From Parendozoicomonas haliclonae (GTDB lineage Bacteria > Pseudomonadota > Gammaproteobacteria > Pseudomonadales > Endozoicomonadaceae): 64,000 nt of DNA. Below, in pieces: positions 8,332-18,148 of this stretch (position 1 is its first letter; each line of letters begins with the position of its first letter). The stretch is from positions 1 through 64,000 of the forward strand of contig NZ_FWPT01000011.1 in NCBI RefSeq assembly GCF_900174585.1, read 5' to 3'. Below the pieces are notes generated by a model. The model had not been told where the DNA came from. It did not search any database and worked only from the letters and a program-made list of their open reading frames with translations. Position numbers and translations under genes: made by a program.

Positions 8332-9558
8332 TTAAGCGTTCAATTCATCCAGATCACGGTCGTGCCAGCCAAGCAGATAGAGAATCGCATCCAGCCCTAA
8401 AGTGGAAATTGATTGTCTTGCTGTTTTCCGCACCAACGGCTTGGCCCGGAATGCGATACCTAAGCCAGCTTCAGCCAGCATCTTCAAATCATTGGCACCG
8501 TCACCAACAGCAATTACCTGTTCCAGCCGGATAGATTCCTGCGCAGCGATATCTTTCAGCAGCTCGGCCTTCTTGGCGGCATCAACAATATCACCCTGAA
8601 CCTCACCAGTGACCTTGCCATCAACAATCTGCAGCTCGTTGGCATAGATATAATCAATGCCCAGCTTCTCTTTAAGCACATTGGCAAACCAGGTAAAGCC
8701 ACCGGAGACAATGGCCGTTTTATAGCCCAGGCCTTTCAAACTTTTCAGCAGGCGTTCGGCACCTTCAGTTAACACCAGGCGAGCCGCCACTCGTTCCAGT
8801 GCCGATTCATCCAGCCCTTTCAAAAGAGCCAGCCGACGCCGGAAGCTTTCCTGGAAATCGATATTGCCCTGCATGGCCTCTTCAGTGATGGCAGCAACCT
8901 GCTCACCTACACCGACTTCTACCGCAAGCTCATCAATCACTTCTGCTTCGATCAGGGTTGAATCCATATCGAAAACAACAAGACGGCGGCTACGACGATA
9001 GATAGAGTCTTCCTGCAGAGCCACATCCACATCAAGCTCAGCGGACAGGTTCAGGAAGTCTTCTTTGAGTTTGGTGGTATCAGAAGGGGTTCCCCGCACC
9101 GAGAACTCAATACAGGCACGGGCACTGGACGTTTCCTTTTCATCAAAAGGTACACGGCCCGAGAGACGGGTAATATTTTCGATATTCAGGCCATGGCTTG
9201 CCGTCAGAGCCGCAACCCGGGACATTTTTTCTGCGGTCATTAAGCGGGTGAGCAGTGTGACCTTATACCGGCCTTTACCCTGCTGGTTAACCCAGTCTTG
9301 ATACTCTTCAGGTGAGATAGTTCGATAGTTGACCTGCAGACCCAGTTCATGGAGATGAAAGAGCAGATCTTTGAGCAGTGGCGCGATTTCATCATCGCCT
9401 AAAACCCGAATCAGAATTCCCCACGTTAGTGAATCATGGATCACCGCCTGGCCGACATCCAGAATCTCCACGCCGTAGTGCGCCATTATGCCGGTGATAG
9501 CAGAAGTCAGGCCCGGCTTGTCTTCACCGGTCACATTAATTAAAACAATTCGTCCCAC
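8332..9558 (-). CDS. serB: phosphoserine phosphatase SerB
   Basis: A 408-residue cytoplasmic enzyme for the last step of serine biosynthesis, hydrolysing O-phospho-L-serine. The N-terminal half contains two ACT-like regulatory domains (about 1-170). The HAD catalytic domain follows, with the nucleophile motif D-x-D-x-T at Asp197-Met-Asp199-Ser-Thr. Later come VSGGFTWFA (motif II Ser) and VGDGANDLKML (motif III/IV metal-binding aspartates). The long two-ACT form matches the pseudomonad type. It is divergent from the tyrosine phosphatase gene and convergent with fimX. Confidence 0.96.
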   Translation of the reverse strand: MGRIVLINVTGEDKPGLTSAITGIMAHYGVEILDVGQAVIHDSLTWGILIRVLGDDEIAPLLKDLLFHLHELGLQVNYRTISPEEYQDWVNQQGKGRYKVTLLTRLMTAEKMSRVAALTASHGLNIENITRLSGRVPFDEKETSSARACIEFSVRGTPSDTTKLKEDFLNLSAELDVDVALQEDSIYRRSRRLVVFDMDSTLIEAEVIDELAVEVGVGEQVAAITEEAMQGNIDFQESFRRRLALLKGLDESALERVAARLVLTEGAERLLKSLKGLGYKTAIVSGGFTWFANVLKEKLGIDYIYANELQIVDGKVTGEVQGDIVDAAKKAELLKDIAAQESIRLEQVIAVGDGANDLKMLAEAGLGIAFRAKPLVRKTARQSISTLGLDAILYLLGWHDRDLDELNA

Positions 9559-9692
9559 AGCGCTTCCCTCACCCCATCCTCACTTCATTATGGCGCTCAT
9601 TCTATCGGTTGATGCCACGAACGCTAACCCCTTTGTCAGTGTATTCGGTGAGATTGAGTCTTATAAGAAGTAAAAACTTCGAGGGGACTATC

Positions 9693-10772
9693 GTGCAACA
9701 GATTACCAACTTCTTTTCTTATCTGATTGGCTACAAACAACAACCCAATGCGGCGCCATCCGCTCAGCCCTTCACAGCAGAGCTAGCCCCCAAACAAACG
9801 TCAGATACATCCCTGACTGAACGAAACCTGTCATCTCTGGGTGTTTCCCCGAATAAGGAACGTGCAGACCGAATCTGGCGAGACCAGATATTTGATCCCA
9901 TGACACGTATCCCTCTGACCGAACAGCCCCTGCTCACACATACAGATGTTGCTTATCACTCCCTGCGCTGTACATTCCATCTGCAACAAGGGTGCATCAA
10001 TTTGGGAAGCTTCCGCCTCCCAGTCCTCTACCCTGCACATGCGTTGCCCATGAAGAACTGTGATCTGCCAAGAGACTTAAAGATCACTCTGGCAGAACGC
10101 CCACGCCCACTAACAAAAGATCTCTTTCTTGAACTGCTGCATTGCAGAGCTGACGCTTTGGTTATTCTTGAAAATGACAGTGATTACTTCCGTGAGCTGT
10201 ATGAGCACGAAGTCATTATCAGAGGAAAGTCTTACACCTTCTCCAACCCGGATATTCTGGAGGAGAAAGGAATAGAAACAACATCCTTGGAAATCAAAGA
10301 GAAAGACACTGGCAGGCTGGTCAAAAACATACCCGTCCTATTTGTTCATGACTGGACTGATATGAAGGATTATCACGACTTTGCTGAACTCGTTTCACAA
10401 ACCAAAGAGCTCGAGAAAAAATCCAGAAGAGACAAAAGCGTCGTCATCCACTGCAATGCCGGCGTTGGTCGCTCAGGTGTTCTGGCAGCGGCAATCGCCC
10501 TCGACCTGCTGTTTGACGCAGGGAAAATTAATACCAGAGCAGAGCTTGAGCAAAGCCTGATCAGACTCACCGAGCAAGGTAAACAGGAGCGCGGCCCGGG
10601 CTTCATCATGCGCCAATGCCAGTTTGAAATGCTTTATGAATACGGCATGTCAAAACTGGAAGAGCCAACACCTTCAGCCAGTAAGCGCAAATGCAGAGAT
10701 GGCGGTAAAGCCGAAGCTACGGCATCACCGACACAATCCCCCATACGCACCAGAAAAAGAAGGCTTCAATAA
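9693..10772 (+). CDS. eukaryotic-like protein tyrosine phosphatase
   Basis: A 359-residue protein with a PTP catalytic domain. The P-loop HC-x5-R is HCNAGVGRSG, with nucleophile Cys254 and Arg260. A WPD-like loop reads W221-T-D223, giving a candidate general acid. A Q-loop region RGPGFIMRQCQFEMLYEY resembles the end of classical PTP domains. The C-terminus is Lys/Arg-rich (RTRKRRLQ), like a nuclear localisation signal. There is no signal peptide, so a secreted effector would need a type III-like system, none of which lies in this window. The start is a GTG with GAGGGG upstream. The gene lies between serB and the ytjB-like gene, which are adjacent in E. coli and pseudomonads, so it looks inserted. 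Confidence 0.85.
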   Translation: MQQITNFFSYLIGYKQQPNAAPSAQPFTAELAPKQTSDTSLTERNLSSLGVSPNKERADRIWRDQIFDPMTRIPLTEQPLLTHTDVAYHSLRCTFHLQQGCINLGSFRLPVLYPAHALPMKNCDLPRDLKITLAERPRPLTKDLFLELLHCRADALVILENDSDYFRELYEHEVIIRGKSYTFSNPDILEEKGIETTSLEIKEKDTGRLVKNIPVLFVHDWTDMKDYHDFAELVSQTKELEKKSRRDKSVVIHCNAGVGRSGVLAAAIALDLLFDAGKINTRAELEQSLIRLTEQGKQERGPGFIMRQCQFEMLYEYGMSKLEEPTPSASKRKCRDGGKAEATASPTQSPIRTRKRRLQ

Positions 10773-10913
10773 GGCTGAAGAATCAAAGCTATGTTCCTGT
10801 ACAAAATCAGGCACAATAGGCTTCATTCAAATGTGATGGTTTCTCGACCTGCTTTATGAGCGCCACGGATAGCGCTCAATGATTCGGCCCAGATTAGGCT
10901 TAGTGGAACACGT

Positions 10914-12200
10914 ATGCTCAAACGCCTGAAATTAATGCGTTTACCCAAATTTCCTTCTATCAGCATCAGCACCCAGGTCCCACTGCTGCTGGGAAGTACT
11001 CTGCTTGTCAGTCTTTTACTGGCCGGCTCCTTACTGACACGTCAGATAACAGAAATCACCCATCAACAGGCTCAATACCTGGGTGAGACGCTTGCCAAAC
11101 AAACAGCGAACACAGCCCGTGATTTTCTGGTTTCCGGTGACCGTCTGAGCCTGACGGTTCTGCTTAACCAGCTGACCCGCTCGGATACCGTGGCCCGCGC
11201 CACAATCTTCAGCGTTGATAACAAAAGAATCGCCAGCACCGAATCCAAGACCTACGATCCGGACAAAAGCTACATCCTTTATAGCGCTCCGATTGATTAC
11301 CAAAACGTAATCGCTGGTCAGTTAAGACTGGAACTCGACCTAGGGCATTTTGAAAAAACAGGCAAACAGACTCTCTGGCTGTTTATCGGTATGGCGTTCC
11401 TGCTTGGGGCCACCGGAACAATTGTGGCCTGGAACTATGCCAAATCCCGACAACTCCTGCTCAATCGTTCTGTACGCCAGCTTCAGGGGCTAACCCATGG
11501 ACGCATTGCTTTTGATGAGACCACCCACGATGAGTTTGAGCAGCTGAGCCGGCAGCTGGAATATCTCATTATTCAGGATCGCAACACCCCAGATATTCAG
11601 CCTGAGCCTGTTCAGAAACTTGAAGAAAAGCAGGAACCGGAAGATGGCATCATTCTGGCGGTAAGACTCAGCAATTTGTCACGCCTGCATCGCAGCATGA
11701 ACCAGATCGCCCTGCTCAACCTTCTGGAAGAACAGCTTCCTTATATTGCCCAGGCCGCCAAGCTTCACAATGGCACGATCACCTATTCGGCAGAAGGTAA
11801 TGCTTACATACTCTTCTCGAAAGATTTGGGAATAAATGCGGCCATCTTCAAAGCCATCTGCTGCGCGCGGTTGATACAGCGATTGTTGAAACGCCAGCAC
11901 AGTGATGAGACACCGGCATTAGAAGTGGAACTCGGCATTTCAACTATTGAGCCTCAGAACCCTGGCGAGAATCACCCTTCTCTAGCAGACTCGGCAGCCA
12001 GCCAATCCTTGATGCTTGCAAACCTCGGCCAGGGTCGTCTGCTTCTGGATGGCTACTACACAGAAGAAAGCCTGAAGAAAATTCAAACACCTCTTCACGA
12101 AACCACTTTTGGAGAAGACATCTCCGAAGTGGGTGCATTGCCTGAGCAGTTCCAACTGTTGCTGGACCGACAGGCACAGCAAATCCTTTCTCAAGAATAA
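10914..12200 (+). CDS. AhpA/YtjB (Smp)-like membrane protein
   Basis: A 428-residue inner-membrane protein. The first helix is at about 22-42, followed by a periplasmic segment (about 43-150), a second helix near 152-172, a HAMP-like linker and a cytoplasmic domain from about 240. The cytoplasmic part has a pattern like a nucleotide-cyclase homology domain (IILAVRLSNLSRL, then HNGTITYSAEGNAYILF), but the metal-binding aspartates are not conserved, so it is probably a degenerate sensor domain. A homolog (smp/ytjB) is divergently paired with serB in enterobacteria. Here the tyrosine phosphatase gene separates them. Confidence 0.75.
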   Translation: MLKRLKLMRLPKFPSISISTQVPLLLGSTLLVSLLLAGSLLTRQITEITHQQAQYLGETLAKQTANTARDFLVSGDRLSLTVLLNQLTRSDTVARATIFSVDNKRIASTESKTYDPDKSYILYSAPIDYQNVIAGQLRLELDLGHFEKTGKQTLWLFIGMAFLLGATGTIVAWNYAKSRQLLLNRSVRQLQGLTHGRIAFDETTHDEFEQLSRQLEYLIIQDRNTPDIQPEPVQKLEEKQEPEDGIILAVRLSNLSRLHRSMNQIALLNLLEEQLPYIAQAAKLHNGTITYSAEGNAYILFSKDLGINAAIFKAICCARLIQRLLKRQHSDETPALEVELGISTIEPQNPGENHPSLADSAASQSLMLANLGQGRLLLDGYYTEESLKKIQTPLHETTFGEDISEVGALPEQFQLLLDRQAQQILSQE

Positions 12201-12207
12201 AGACACC

Positions 12208-12237
12208 AGCCAGAGAGCTTCCTCTCTGGCTCTCCTT
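12208..12237 (+). terminator. hairpin after the ytjB-like gene
   Basis: A perfect 10-bp stem AGCCAGAGAG/CTCTCTGGCT with loop CTTC lies 8 bp after the stop codon, followed by CTCCTTC. It is probably a terminator that isolates the following secreted-protein cluster. Confidence 0.6.
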
Positions 12238-12347
12238 CACAAAAACAATCACCTGTTACAAAAAAGCCTTTCACAGCCATTGACTGCACGATAGTGCCAG
12301 TGGGACGATAGTACACCGAATAAAAATAATATTTGCAGGTTTACCCA

Positions 12348-13406
12348 ATGAATCCCCTTCGCTTGATTGGCCCTGCGTGTTTGTTTGCTGTATTCACGTA
12401 TTCTTTGCCGGCAGTGGCGCTTACATCACTTTCAGATGACGAATTATCTGAGACAACCGGCCAAGCCATTATAAAGCTTGAACAGTTTGACAATGTTGCT
12501 CAATCATCAGGTGACGCTCTCAATTTCACCCGCTTGAGCGTTGGTGCAAAAATCGATATCAATATGAATATCGAATCCCTAAAGCTTGGTAATTACTACC
12601 GACCTGATCCCGCTGCAGGAACCTGCGAACCAGGTTCACCTGGTGTATGCACTGCACAGTATGGAAACAATGACCCATGGGCCTGCACAACAGAGACTTG
12701 TGGTGGTGTTGATGGAACATTCAAATGGCCGAATCTAGTAAACGGCAATGGTGATATATCATTTTCAGATTTACCGGGTGGGTTTGAAAAAGTACCCAAC
12801 TGGGATGTCGCTTTGCGCTATTTGAGCATGGGATACAAAGACAAAGATGGAAACCTCATTCCCGCTACTCTTGTTAATCCTTATATTGACTTTGCCATGG
12901 ACGCAAACGGTAACCTTGAAGGATTAAGATTTGGTTATGGCAGCGCCTCTGGTGTTATGGGTAATATGATTGATGTGATTACCGGCAATATACGACCAGG
13001 CGTTGACGTGCTGGCAAAGGGCCTGTTAAACATCTCTCTTGGTACTCAAGAAATCAATTTTTCCGGCGTACGGACACCAGGTTACATTCAAGAAAGTATT
13101 GGCGTGATTCTAGGTTTAGATCTGAAAGATTTATCCCACGAAGCACAACTCCGCCCCGTTGGTAGCTTGCTGCTTAGCGATGCCGCCGACATGTTTTTTT
13201 CCGTAAATAACCGACCTATTGATTACCCTGAAAATCCAAGAGGCATACTCTCACCGACAGCAGGCCCAGGCTTCTGGATCAATATGGACGATGGCTTAAC
13301 AGCTGCAACCTACAACTATAAAAACCCTGACAACTATTTTGAGAATCACCCTCTTACTCAAATATTAAGAGAGCTTGGTGCATTCGAGAATTATTACGAT
13401 AACTAG
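12348..13406 (+). CDS. secreted protein with L-S-D-x-E-L-S...GQ motif, first of three
   Basis: A 352-residue exported protein with a signal peptide (MNPLRLIGPACLFAVFTYSL...VA). Right after the likely cleavage site comes LSDDELSETTGQAI. This short motif after the signal peptide marks a set of poorly characterised gammaproteobacterial surface proteins (DUF6160/FilA-like in my recollection). The rest is beta-rich with two Cys pairs (CEPGSPGVC and CTTETC) and Gly/Asn-rich segments; function unknown. The start is the ATG with GCAGGT 7 nt upstream. It is followed after 13 bp by a gene of the same kind, so the three form an operon. Confidence 0.7.
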   Translation: MNPLRLIGPACLFAVFTYSLPAVALTSLSDDELSETTGQAIIKLEQFDNVAQSSGDALNFTRLSVGAKIDINMNIESLKLGNYYRPDPAAGTCEPGSPGVCTAQYGNNDPWACTTETCGGVDGTFKWPNLVNGNGDISFSDLPGGFEKVPNWDVALRYLSMGYKDKDGNLIPATLVNPYIDFAMDANGNLEGLRFGYGSASGVMGNMIDVITGNIRPGVDVLAKGLLNISLGTQEINFSGVRTPGYIQESIGVILGLDLKDLSHEAQLRPVGSLLLSDAADMFFSVNNRPIDYPENPRGILSPTAGPGFWINMDDGLTAATYNYKNPDNYFENHPLTQILRELGAFENYYDN

Positions 13407-13419
13407 TCAGGAGAAAAAC

Positions 13420-14445
13420 ATGAATACCATTAAAAGCCTGTTTCTTCTGAGTTCGCTGGCTGTCACGACTACTGCGATAGCCGAACTTGAGCCTTTCACT
13501 GATGATGATCTATCCAACATCAACGGTGCAGGCATCTCTTTTTATACTGATAACTTATCACTTGATACAACCAGTGATGATCCCGACAAGGCGGGAAAAA
13601 TAGTTATCAACACAAATGAATTCAATGAAATTACACTCAAGAACCTACAGATAAATAAAAGCGGTACAACAACGAAATACAGCGAAGGTGCGAGCATTGG
13701 CAGCTTGGAAAACCCATTAACATTCCGCATTGTTGAGAAGGTAATGCCTGATGGTCAGCGCCGAGATGTTGCCATTCTCGATATGCCTGAAAATGCAGAT
13801 GCGTTGGATATACGTTACGACTCGTATTTTCGTCCGATCCTTGTAGATGAAAATGGTATGCGCAGTTCTACACCTAATGAGCGACTTTTCGCACAAATGG
13901 AACTTGAAGGCACTCACTTAAACGGATCACATATTGAATTGTGGGCAACGGAAGAGGAAGGGATCAGCCTTGCCACCAACCTCAGCCTGGAAGTCGATAG
14001 TTTAAATATTAGTGCTGATTCAGATTCCAAGGCATCCATTAAAGGACTGAAACTGACAAATCTTCGTAATGGTAGTATCTTCCAGCCGCTTCATCTCCGT
14101 ATTGTAGAAGAGCCGTCTTACTACTTGCCTGAAGGCACTTCAGAACTACAGATGAAAATGGTTAGCACCTTACAATTAGAAGTTGCGCCCTTAACGCCTG
14201 AGCTGGCAACACTACTCTATACAAACCCTGAAGATGACGAGCTATATTCAGCCGAAGAATATAGAACGACATTAACCGACATCTCGATCCAACAGCTGAA
14301 TTTCAAAAATCAGCAAATCACAGGATACCTCGACGGCATACCTCAATATGCTTTTATCCCTCAAAACCCTAATGAGAATGTCATGGATATTCAGGGGATG
14401 GAAATTCAGAGTATGAGAGTCACTTTCCATGACTTGCCATACTAG
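13420..14445 (+). CDS. secreted protein with F-T-D-D-D-L-S...G motif, second of three
   Basis: A 341-residue exported protein: signal peptide MNTIKSLFLLSSLAVTTTAI, then EPFTDDDLSNINGAGISFYT, the same post-signal motif as its neighbours. The mature part is beta-rich, without cysteines, rich in Asn, Thr and Ser. A good AGGAG ribosome binding site 6 nt before the ATG fixes the start and excludes an earlier in-frame start overlapping the previous gene. No enzyme motif is visible. A surface or filament subunit role is a guess from the shared signal and tandem arrangement. Confidence 0.7.
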   Translation: MNTIKSLFLLSSLAVTTTAIAELEPFTDDDLSNINGAGISFYTDNLSLDTTSDDPDKAGKIVINTNEFNEITLKNLQINKSGTTTKYSEGASIGSLENPLTFRIVEKVMPDGQRRDVAILDMPENADALDIRYDSYFRPILVDENGMRSSTPNERLFAQMELEGTHLNGSHIELWATEEEGISLATNLSLEVDSLNISADSDSKASIKGLKLTNLRNGSIFQPLHLRIVEEPSYYLPEGTSELQMKMVSTLQLEVAPLTPELATLLYTNPEDDELYSAEEYRTTLTDISIQQLNFKNQQITGYLDGIPQYAFIPQNPNENVMDIQGMEIQSMRVTFHDLPY

Positions 14446-14456
14446 GTGACATTATC

Positions 14457-15509
14457 ATGAAATACTTTTATCGCGTCTTTCTCATAATTGCACTCAATTT
14501 CCCCTCATACTCCGTTGCACTGGAAGAGGTTTCAGAAGAAATTCTTCAAGGGATAAGTGGACGCGCAGGCATCACAATTGATCAATCGGTTCACGCTGAA
14601 ATTGGATCAGTTGCCTTCAAACCCGGAGGTAATAAAAGTACAGGCTATATCGCAACAGGAGACGATGCTGGCGAACTGGATTTTTCCTATGAAGGTATGA
14701 CCATTGATGTGGTAAAATTAACACCAAAGATCGATGCAATTGCCATTGGAAGCAATTTTACCTTTTCTATTGGAAATGTTGAGTCGACTGGCTTTTATGC
14801 AAGCAGTACGCCGGTCGTTATCCCTAACGCTCCCCTTACCCAGGTTCCGGGAGAAGAGGCTTATGGTTATCTTGCCGAGTTAATTATTGTCCCAAGTGCA
14901 CATAACTGTGACGGAGCACTACTGGGATCCCCCTGTGATGACACTCCACCATCCCCAAACGATCATACAAAAAATGATAATTTTTGGGTCAGAGTAAACA
15001 AAGGAACTCTCTATAATCCCCAAAACATGGGAAATGGAAGCACAAATGGTTCAATAAGCTCTGATGGTAAGACCTGGTCTGGCAATTATGGATCTGACGG
15101 AACCCTTGGCTGTTATGTTGGGCCATTTGATACCGGATCATGTGACTTTTCACCAAACCAGATTTACAACGAACAGGTCTCTCTTATCGTTGCTTTCGAT
15201 AAAAAAAGTGATGCCAACATTAATGTTACTCTTGAAACTGATGATCCTCGTATCTTTGGTAACAATGCTGATGGATATCTGTGGATACTTGACGAATTTG
15301 GGAATGAAATCGCATGCTCTGGACGTACCGAGTGTGGAAACGCAATTAATGATGGGCCAGGCTCTCGAGGAGAAGCTGTCGACGTAAATCTTTCTGCACA
15401 ATTAAAAAAGATACCAAGAGCAGAGCCTAACGACTACACATTCCTATTTGGAGTGGGTTTATCAGGGGATTTCAAACTAACAGGAACAACTTACGTTTTT
15501 CCTAACTGA
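14457..15509 (+). CDS. secreted protein with V-S-E-E-I-L...GRAGI motif, third of three
   Basis: A 350-residue exported protein with a signal peptide and the motif EEVSEEILQGISGRAGITI just after it. The mature protein is beta-rich with Cys pairs (CDGALLGSPC; CSGRTEC) and Gly/Asp-rich loops (DGKTWSGNYGSDGTLGC). The start codon follows the previous stop by 11 bp with AGGTGA as ribosome binding site, so it is the last gene of a three-gene operon. It diverges widely from the other two outside the N-terminal motif. Function unknown. Confidence 0.7.
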   Translation: MKYFYRVFLIIALNFPSYSVALEEVSEEILQGISGRAGITIDQSVHAEIGSVAFKPGGNKSTGYIATGDDAGELDFSYEGMTIDVVKLTPKIDAIAIGSNFTFSIGNVESTGFYASSTPVVIPNAPLTQVPGEEAYGYLAELIIVPSAHNCDGALLGSPCDDTPPSPNDHTKNDNFWVRVNKGTLYNPQNMGNGSTNGSISSDGKTWSGNYGSDGTLGCYVGPFDTGSCDFSPNQIYNEQVSLIVAFDKKSDANINVTLETDDPRIFGNNADGYLWILDEFGNEIACSGRTECGNAINDGPGSRGEAVDVNLSAQLKKIPRAEPNDYTFLFGVGLSGDFKLTGTTYVFPN

Positions 15510-15600
15510 GCATCTATACCCATTCCAAATTTCTCAACTGTCACGCCAACCTGGTCTATCCTCTAACGCTTGTCGTTTACCCTACAAGGCCAGAACAGCC

Positions 15601-15825
15601 ATGAACAGATACAGAGCCCTCGAAGAGCTGGATATTGAATTCAAGGAAGCTGAGAGTGCGTGGCTGGAGGCACAAGACGACGCAGGGCTTTCAGATCAGG
15701 AGAAGCAGCAGTTTCTGAGTCGGCTGCACCAGTGTCTGGAAAAGCGCAAAGCTCATATTTCCACACACTGGTCAGATCCCGCTTACTATGAAGACGGTAA
15801 GATGAGAAAGCTGGTTGTCGACTAG
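15601..15825 (+). CDS. small helical hypothetical protein (74 aa)
   Basis: A charged, helical 74-residue protein. It begins MNRYRALEELDIEFKEAES and has a central helix ending near CLEKRKAHISTHW, then a short tail. There is no signal peptide or membrane segment. The acidic/basic heptad-like pattern suggests an antiparallel helical hairpin. It converges on hisF with a 29-bp gap. I do not recognise the family. Confidence 0.6.
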   Translation: MNRYRALEELDIEFKEAESAWLEAQDDAGLSDQEKQQFLSRLHQCLEKRKAHISTHWSDPAYYEDGKMRKLVVD

Positions 15826-15854
15826 TATCTTCTCTCCTTTCTTAGCGCAGCCTG

Positions 15855-16628
15855 TTACAACCGCATTTCCACACCACGGTCAGCCATATACTGTTTGGCC
15901 TCAGGTATTGAGTGCTGGCCAAAGTGGAAGATAGATGCTGCCAGAACCGCATCAGCCTTTCCTTCTACTATGCCATCCACCAGATGATCCAGATTGCCGG
16001 CACCGCCTGATGCAATCACTGGAATAATCACGGCTTCAGAGATGGCTCGGGTCACGCCAAGGTCGTAACCATTCTTCACTCCATCCTGATCCATACTGGT
16101 TAGCAGAATCTCTCCGGCTCCAAGCTCTTCCATCTTCTGCGCCCATTCAACCGCATCCAAGCCTGTTGGCTTACGACCACCATGGGTAAAGATCTCCCAA
16201 CGATCATCTCCGTCGGGTTTGCTGACTTTCTTGGCATCAATGGCGACAACAATACACTGTGAGCCAAACCTCTCGGCCGCTTCCCGTACAAACTCAGGAT
16301 TAAAGACAGCTGCCGTATTAATGCTGACCTTGTCGGCCCCGGCATTCAGCATGGTGCGAATATCTTCAACCGTACGAATACCGCCGCCAACAGTCAGAGG
16401 AATAAAAACCTCACTGGCAATGGCTTCTACGGTGTGCACAGTCGTTTCACGGTTATCACTGCTGGCGGTGATATCAAGAAAGGTAATCTCATCCGCGCCC
16501 TGTTCGTCATAGCGGCGGGCAACCTCTACCGGATCACCGGCATCACGGATATCAACAAACTGAACGCCTTTAACCACCCGGCCATTATCCACATCCAAAC
16601 AGGGGATAATTCTCTTTGCAAGGCCCAT
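15855..16628 (-). CDS. hisF: imidazole glycerol phosphate synthase subunit HisF
   Basis: A 257-residue (beta/alpha)8 barrel, the cyclase half of IGP synthase. It takes ammonia from HisH and PRFAR to give IGP and AICAR. The catalytic Asp is in [15 protein letters not shown] and the second in VVAIDAKKV. Phosphate-binding glycines are in [12 protein letters not shown] and [12 protein letters not shown]. Length is standard. It lies 25 bp downstream of hisH. The isomerase hisA, which usually sits between hisH and hisF in gammaproteobacteria, is not there. Confidence 0.97.
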   Translation of the reverse strand: MGLAKRIIPCLDVDNGRVVKGVQFVDIRDAGDPVEVARRYDEQGADEITFLDITASSDNRETTVHTVEAIASEVFIPLTVGGGIRTVEDIRTMLNAGADKVSINTAAVFNPEFVREAAERFGSQCIVVAIDAKKVSKPDGDDRWEIFTHGGRKPTGLDAVEWAQKMEELGAGEILLTSMDQDGVKNGYDLGVTRAISEAVIIPVIASGGAGNLDHLVDGIVEGKADAVLAASIFHFGQHSIPEAKQYMADRGVEMRL

Positions 16629-16653
16629 AAACTCGCTCCTTTAATCGCCCCTA

Positions 16654-17289
16654 TCAAGGATTCCAGCGCAGAAAATTGCTCAAAAGCTGCAGACCAGCCT
16701 TGGCACTTTTTTCTGGATGGAACTGCACAGCAAACAGATTGTCTTTGGTCAGTGCCGCATCGAGCTGAACGCCGTACTGGCAGGTCCCAGCGACAAGCTC
16801 ACGCTCTTCACATTGCGCGTAGTAGCTATGCACAAAGTAAAAACGACTCTCGTCTTTAATACCGTTCCATAGCGGATGATCAGACTGCGTAACCTGGCTC
16901 CAGCCCATATGAGGTACCTTGAGGTGTTGGTCATTCTCATAGAGCTCGCGACCAAAGTAGCGGACGTTTCCGGGAAGAAGGCCGATACAATCAACACCGC
17001 CATTCTCTTCACTGTGATCAAGCAGAACCTGCATGCCGACACAGATTCCCAGCAGCGGCTTGGTTTTGACAACCTCACGCACAAGATCATCAACACCCAG
17101 ACGACGAATCTCGGCCATACAATCGCGGATAGCGCCAACACCAGGAAGAACGACTCTGTCAGCCTTGCGGATTACATCCGCATCAGACGTCACCAGCACC
17201 TTCATACCATCCGGTGCAACGTGCTCCAGGGCCTTTGCCGCTGAGTGAAGGTTCCCCATCCCATAATCAATAACTGCAACAGTGTGCAT
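16654..17289 (-). CDS. hisH: imidazole glycerol phosphate synthase glutaminase subunit HisH
   Basis: A 211-residue class I glutamine amidotransferase that feeds ammonia to HisF. The nucleophile Cys83 is in [12 protein letters not shown] and the catalytic His/Glu pair in AVQFHPEKS. The oxyanion-strand region [13 protein letters not shown] is also present. It lies between hisB and hisF on the same strand, 27 bp after hisB, forming a hisB-hisH-hisF operon. Confidence 0.97.
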   Translation of the reverse strand: MHTVAVIDYGMGNLHSAAKALEHVAPDGMKVLVTSDADVIRKADRVVLPGVGAIRDCMAEIRRLGVDDLVREVVKTKPLLGICVGMQVLLDHSEENGGVDCIGLLPGNVRYFGRELYENDQHLKVPHMGWSQVTQSDHPLWNGIKDESRFYFVHSYYAQCEERELVAGTCQYGVQLDAALTKDNLFAVQFHPEKSAKAGLQLLSNFLRWNP

Positions 17290-17316
17290 GCACTTACTTC
17301 CTACAAAGTGGGCAGG

Positions 17317-17910
17317 TTAGAGAGTTCCTTTGGTAGACGGCATCTGTCCAGCCATACGGTCATCAACCTCAAGCGCCATTCGCAATGCACGACCAAAGGC
17401 TTTAAAGACTGTTTCGATCTGGTGATGGGTATTTGTGCCCCGCAGGTTGTCCACATGCAAGGTTACTTTAGCGTGATTCACAAAGCCCTGGAAGAATTCC
17501 TGAAACAGATCCACATCAAAACCACCGACAGAAGCGCGGGTGTAATCAACATGAAAAATCAGTCCGGGACGACCGGAGAAATCGATAACAACGCGGGAAA
17601 GTGCTTCGTCCAGTGGCACATAGGCGTGGCCGTAGCGGCGAATGCCCTTTTTATCACCAACTGCTTTATCAAAAGCCTGCCCAAGGGTAATGCCGATATC
17701 TTCCACCGTGTGATGATCATCAATATGCAGATCACCCTTGCACTGGATATTCAGATCGATCAGGCCGTGGCGGGCAATCTGATCCATCATATGATCCAGA
17801 AAAGGAACGCCGGTATCAAAGGCGGCTGAGCCAGTACCGTCAAGATTGATTTCAACCTTCACCTGGGTTTCCAGGGTGTCGCGTTCTACGTAGGCTTTAC
17901 GGTCTGCCAT
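17317..17910 (-). CDS. hisB: imidazoleglycerol-phosphate dehydratase HisB
   Basis: A 197-residue monofunctional IGP dehydratase, the pseudomonad form without the N-terminal histidinol-phosphatase domain of enterobacteria. Manganese-binding motifs [11 protein letters not shown] and [11 protein letters not shown], and their C-terminal counterpart region with [13 protein letters not shown], are present. It is the first gene of the his operon here and diverges from the PanZ-like gene. Confidence 0.97.
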   Translation of the reverse strand: MADRKAYVERDTLETQVKVEINLDGTGSAAFDTGVPFLDHMMDQIARHGLIDLNIQCKGDLHIDDHHTVEDIGITLGQAFDKAVGDKKGIRRYGHAYVPLDEALSRVVIDFSGRPGLIFHVDYTRASVGGFDVDLFQEFFQGFVNHAKVTLHVDNLRGTNTHHQIETVFKAFGRALRMALEVDDRMAGQMPSTKGTL

Positions 17911-18148
17911 GATGATTTCCGGTCTACCTGTTATTAGCTATTTATAGAGCTGCGTGTCTGCTGTGATCGCCAGACGCTGCGTCTTCTGTATTGTTCTGCA
18001 ATGGATTATATGAGTATGACGGCTATTTTTGCACATATCATACCCATGCGCTTGTTATTCCCCGGCACCTGCTTATTATTCGGCTCCAGTAAGGCGCCTA
18101 TTGGCCCTATTTAGCTATTTGCTTATTCAAACTACGCAGAGCAGAGTG

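Noticed and set aside
15855-16628. The barrel protein as HisA or a HisA/HisF fusion
   Set aside because: N-terminal [20 protein letters not shown] and length match HisF throughout; no second barrel is present.
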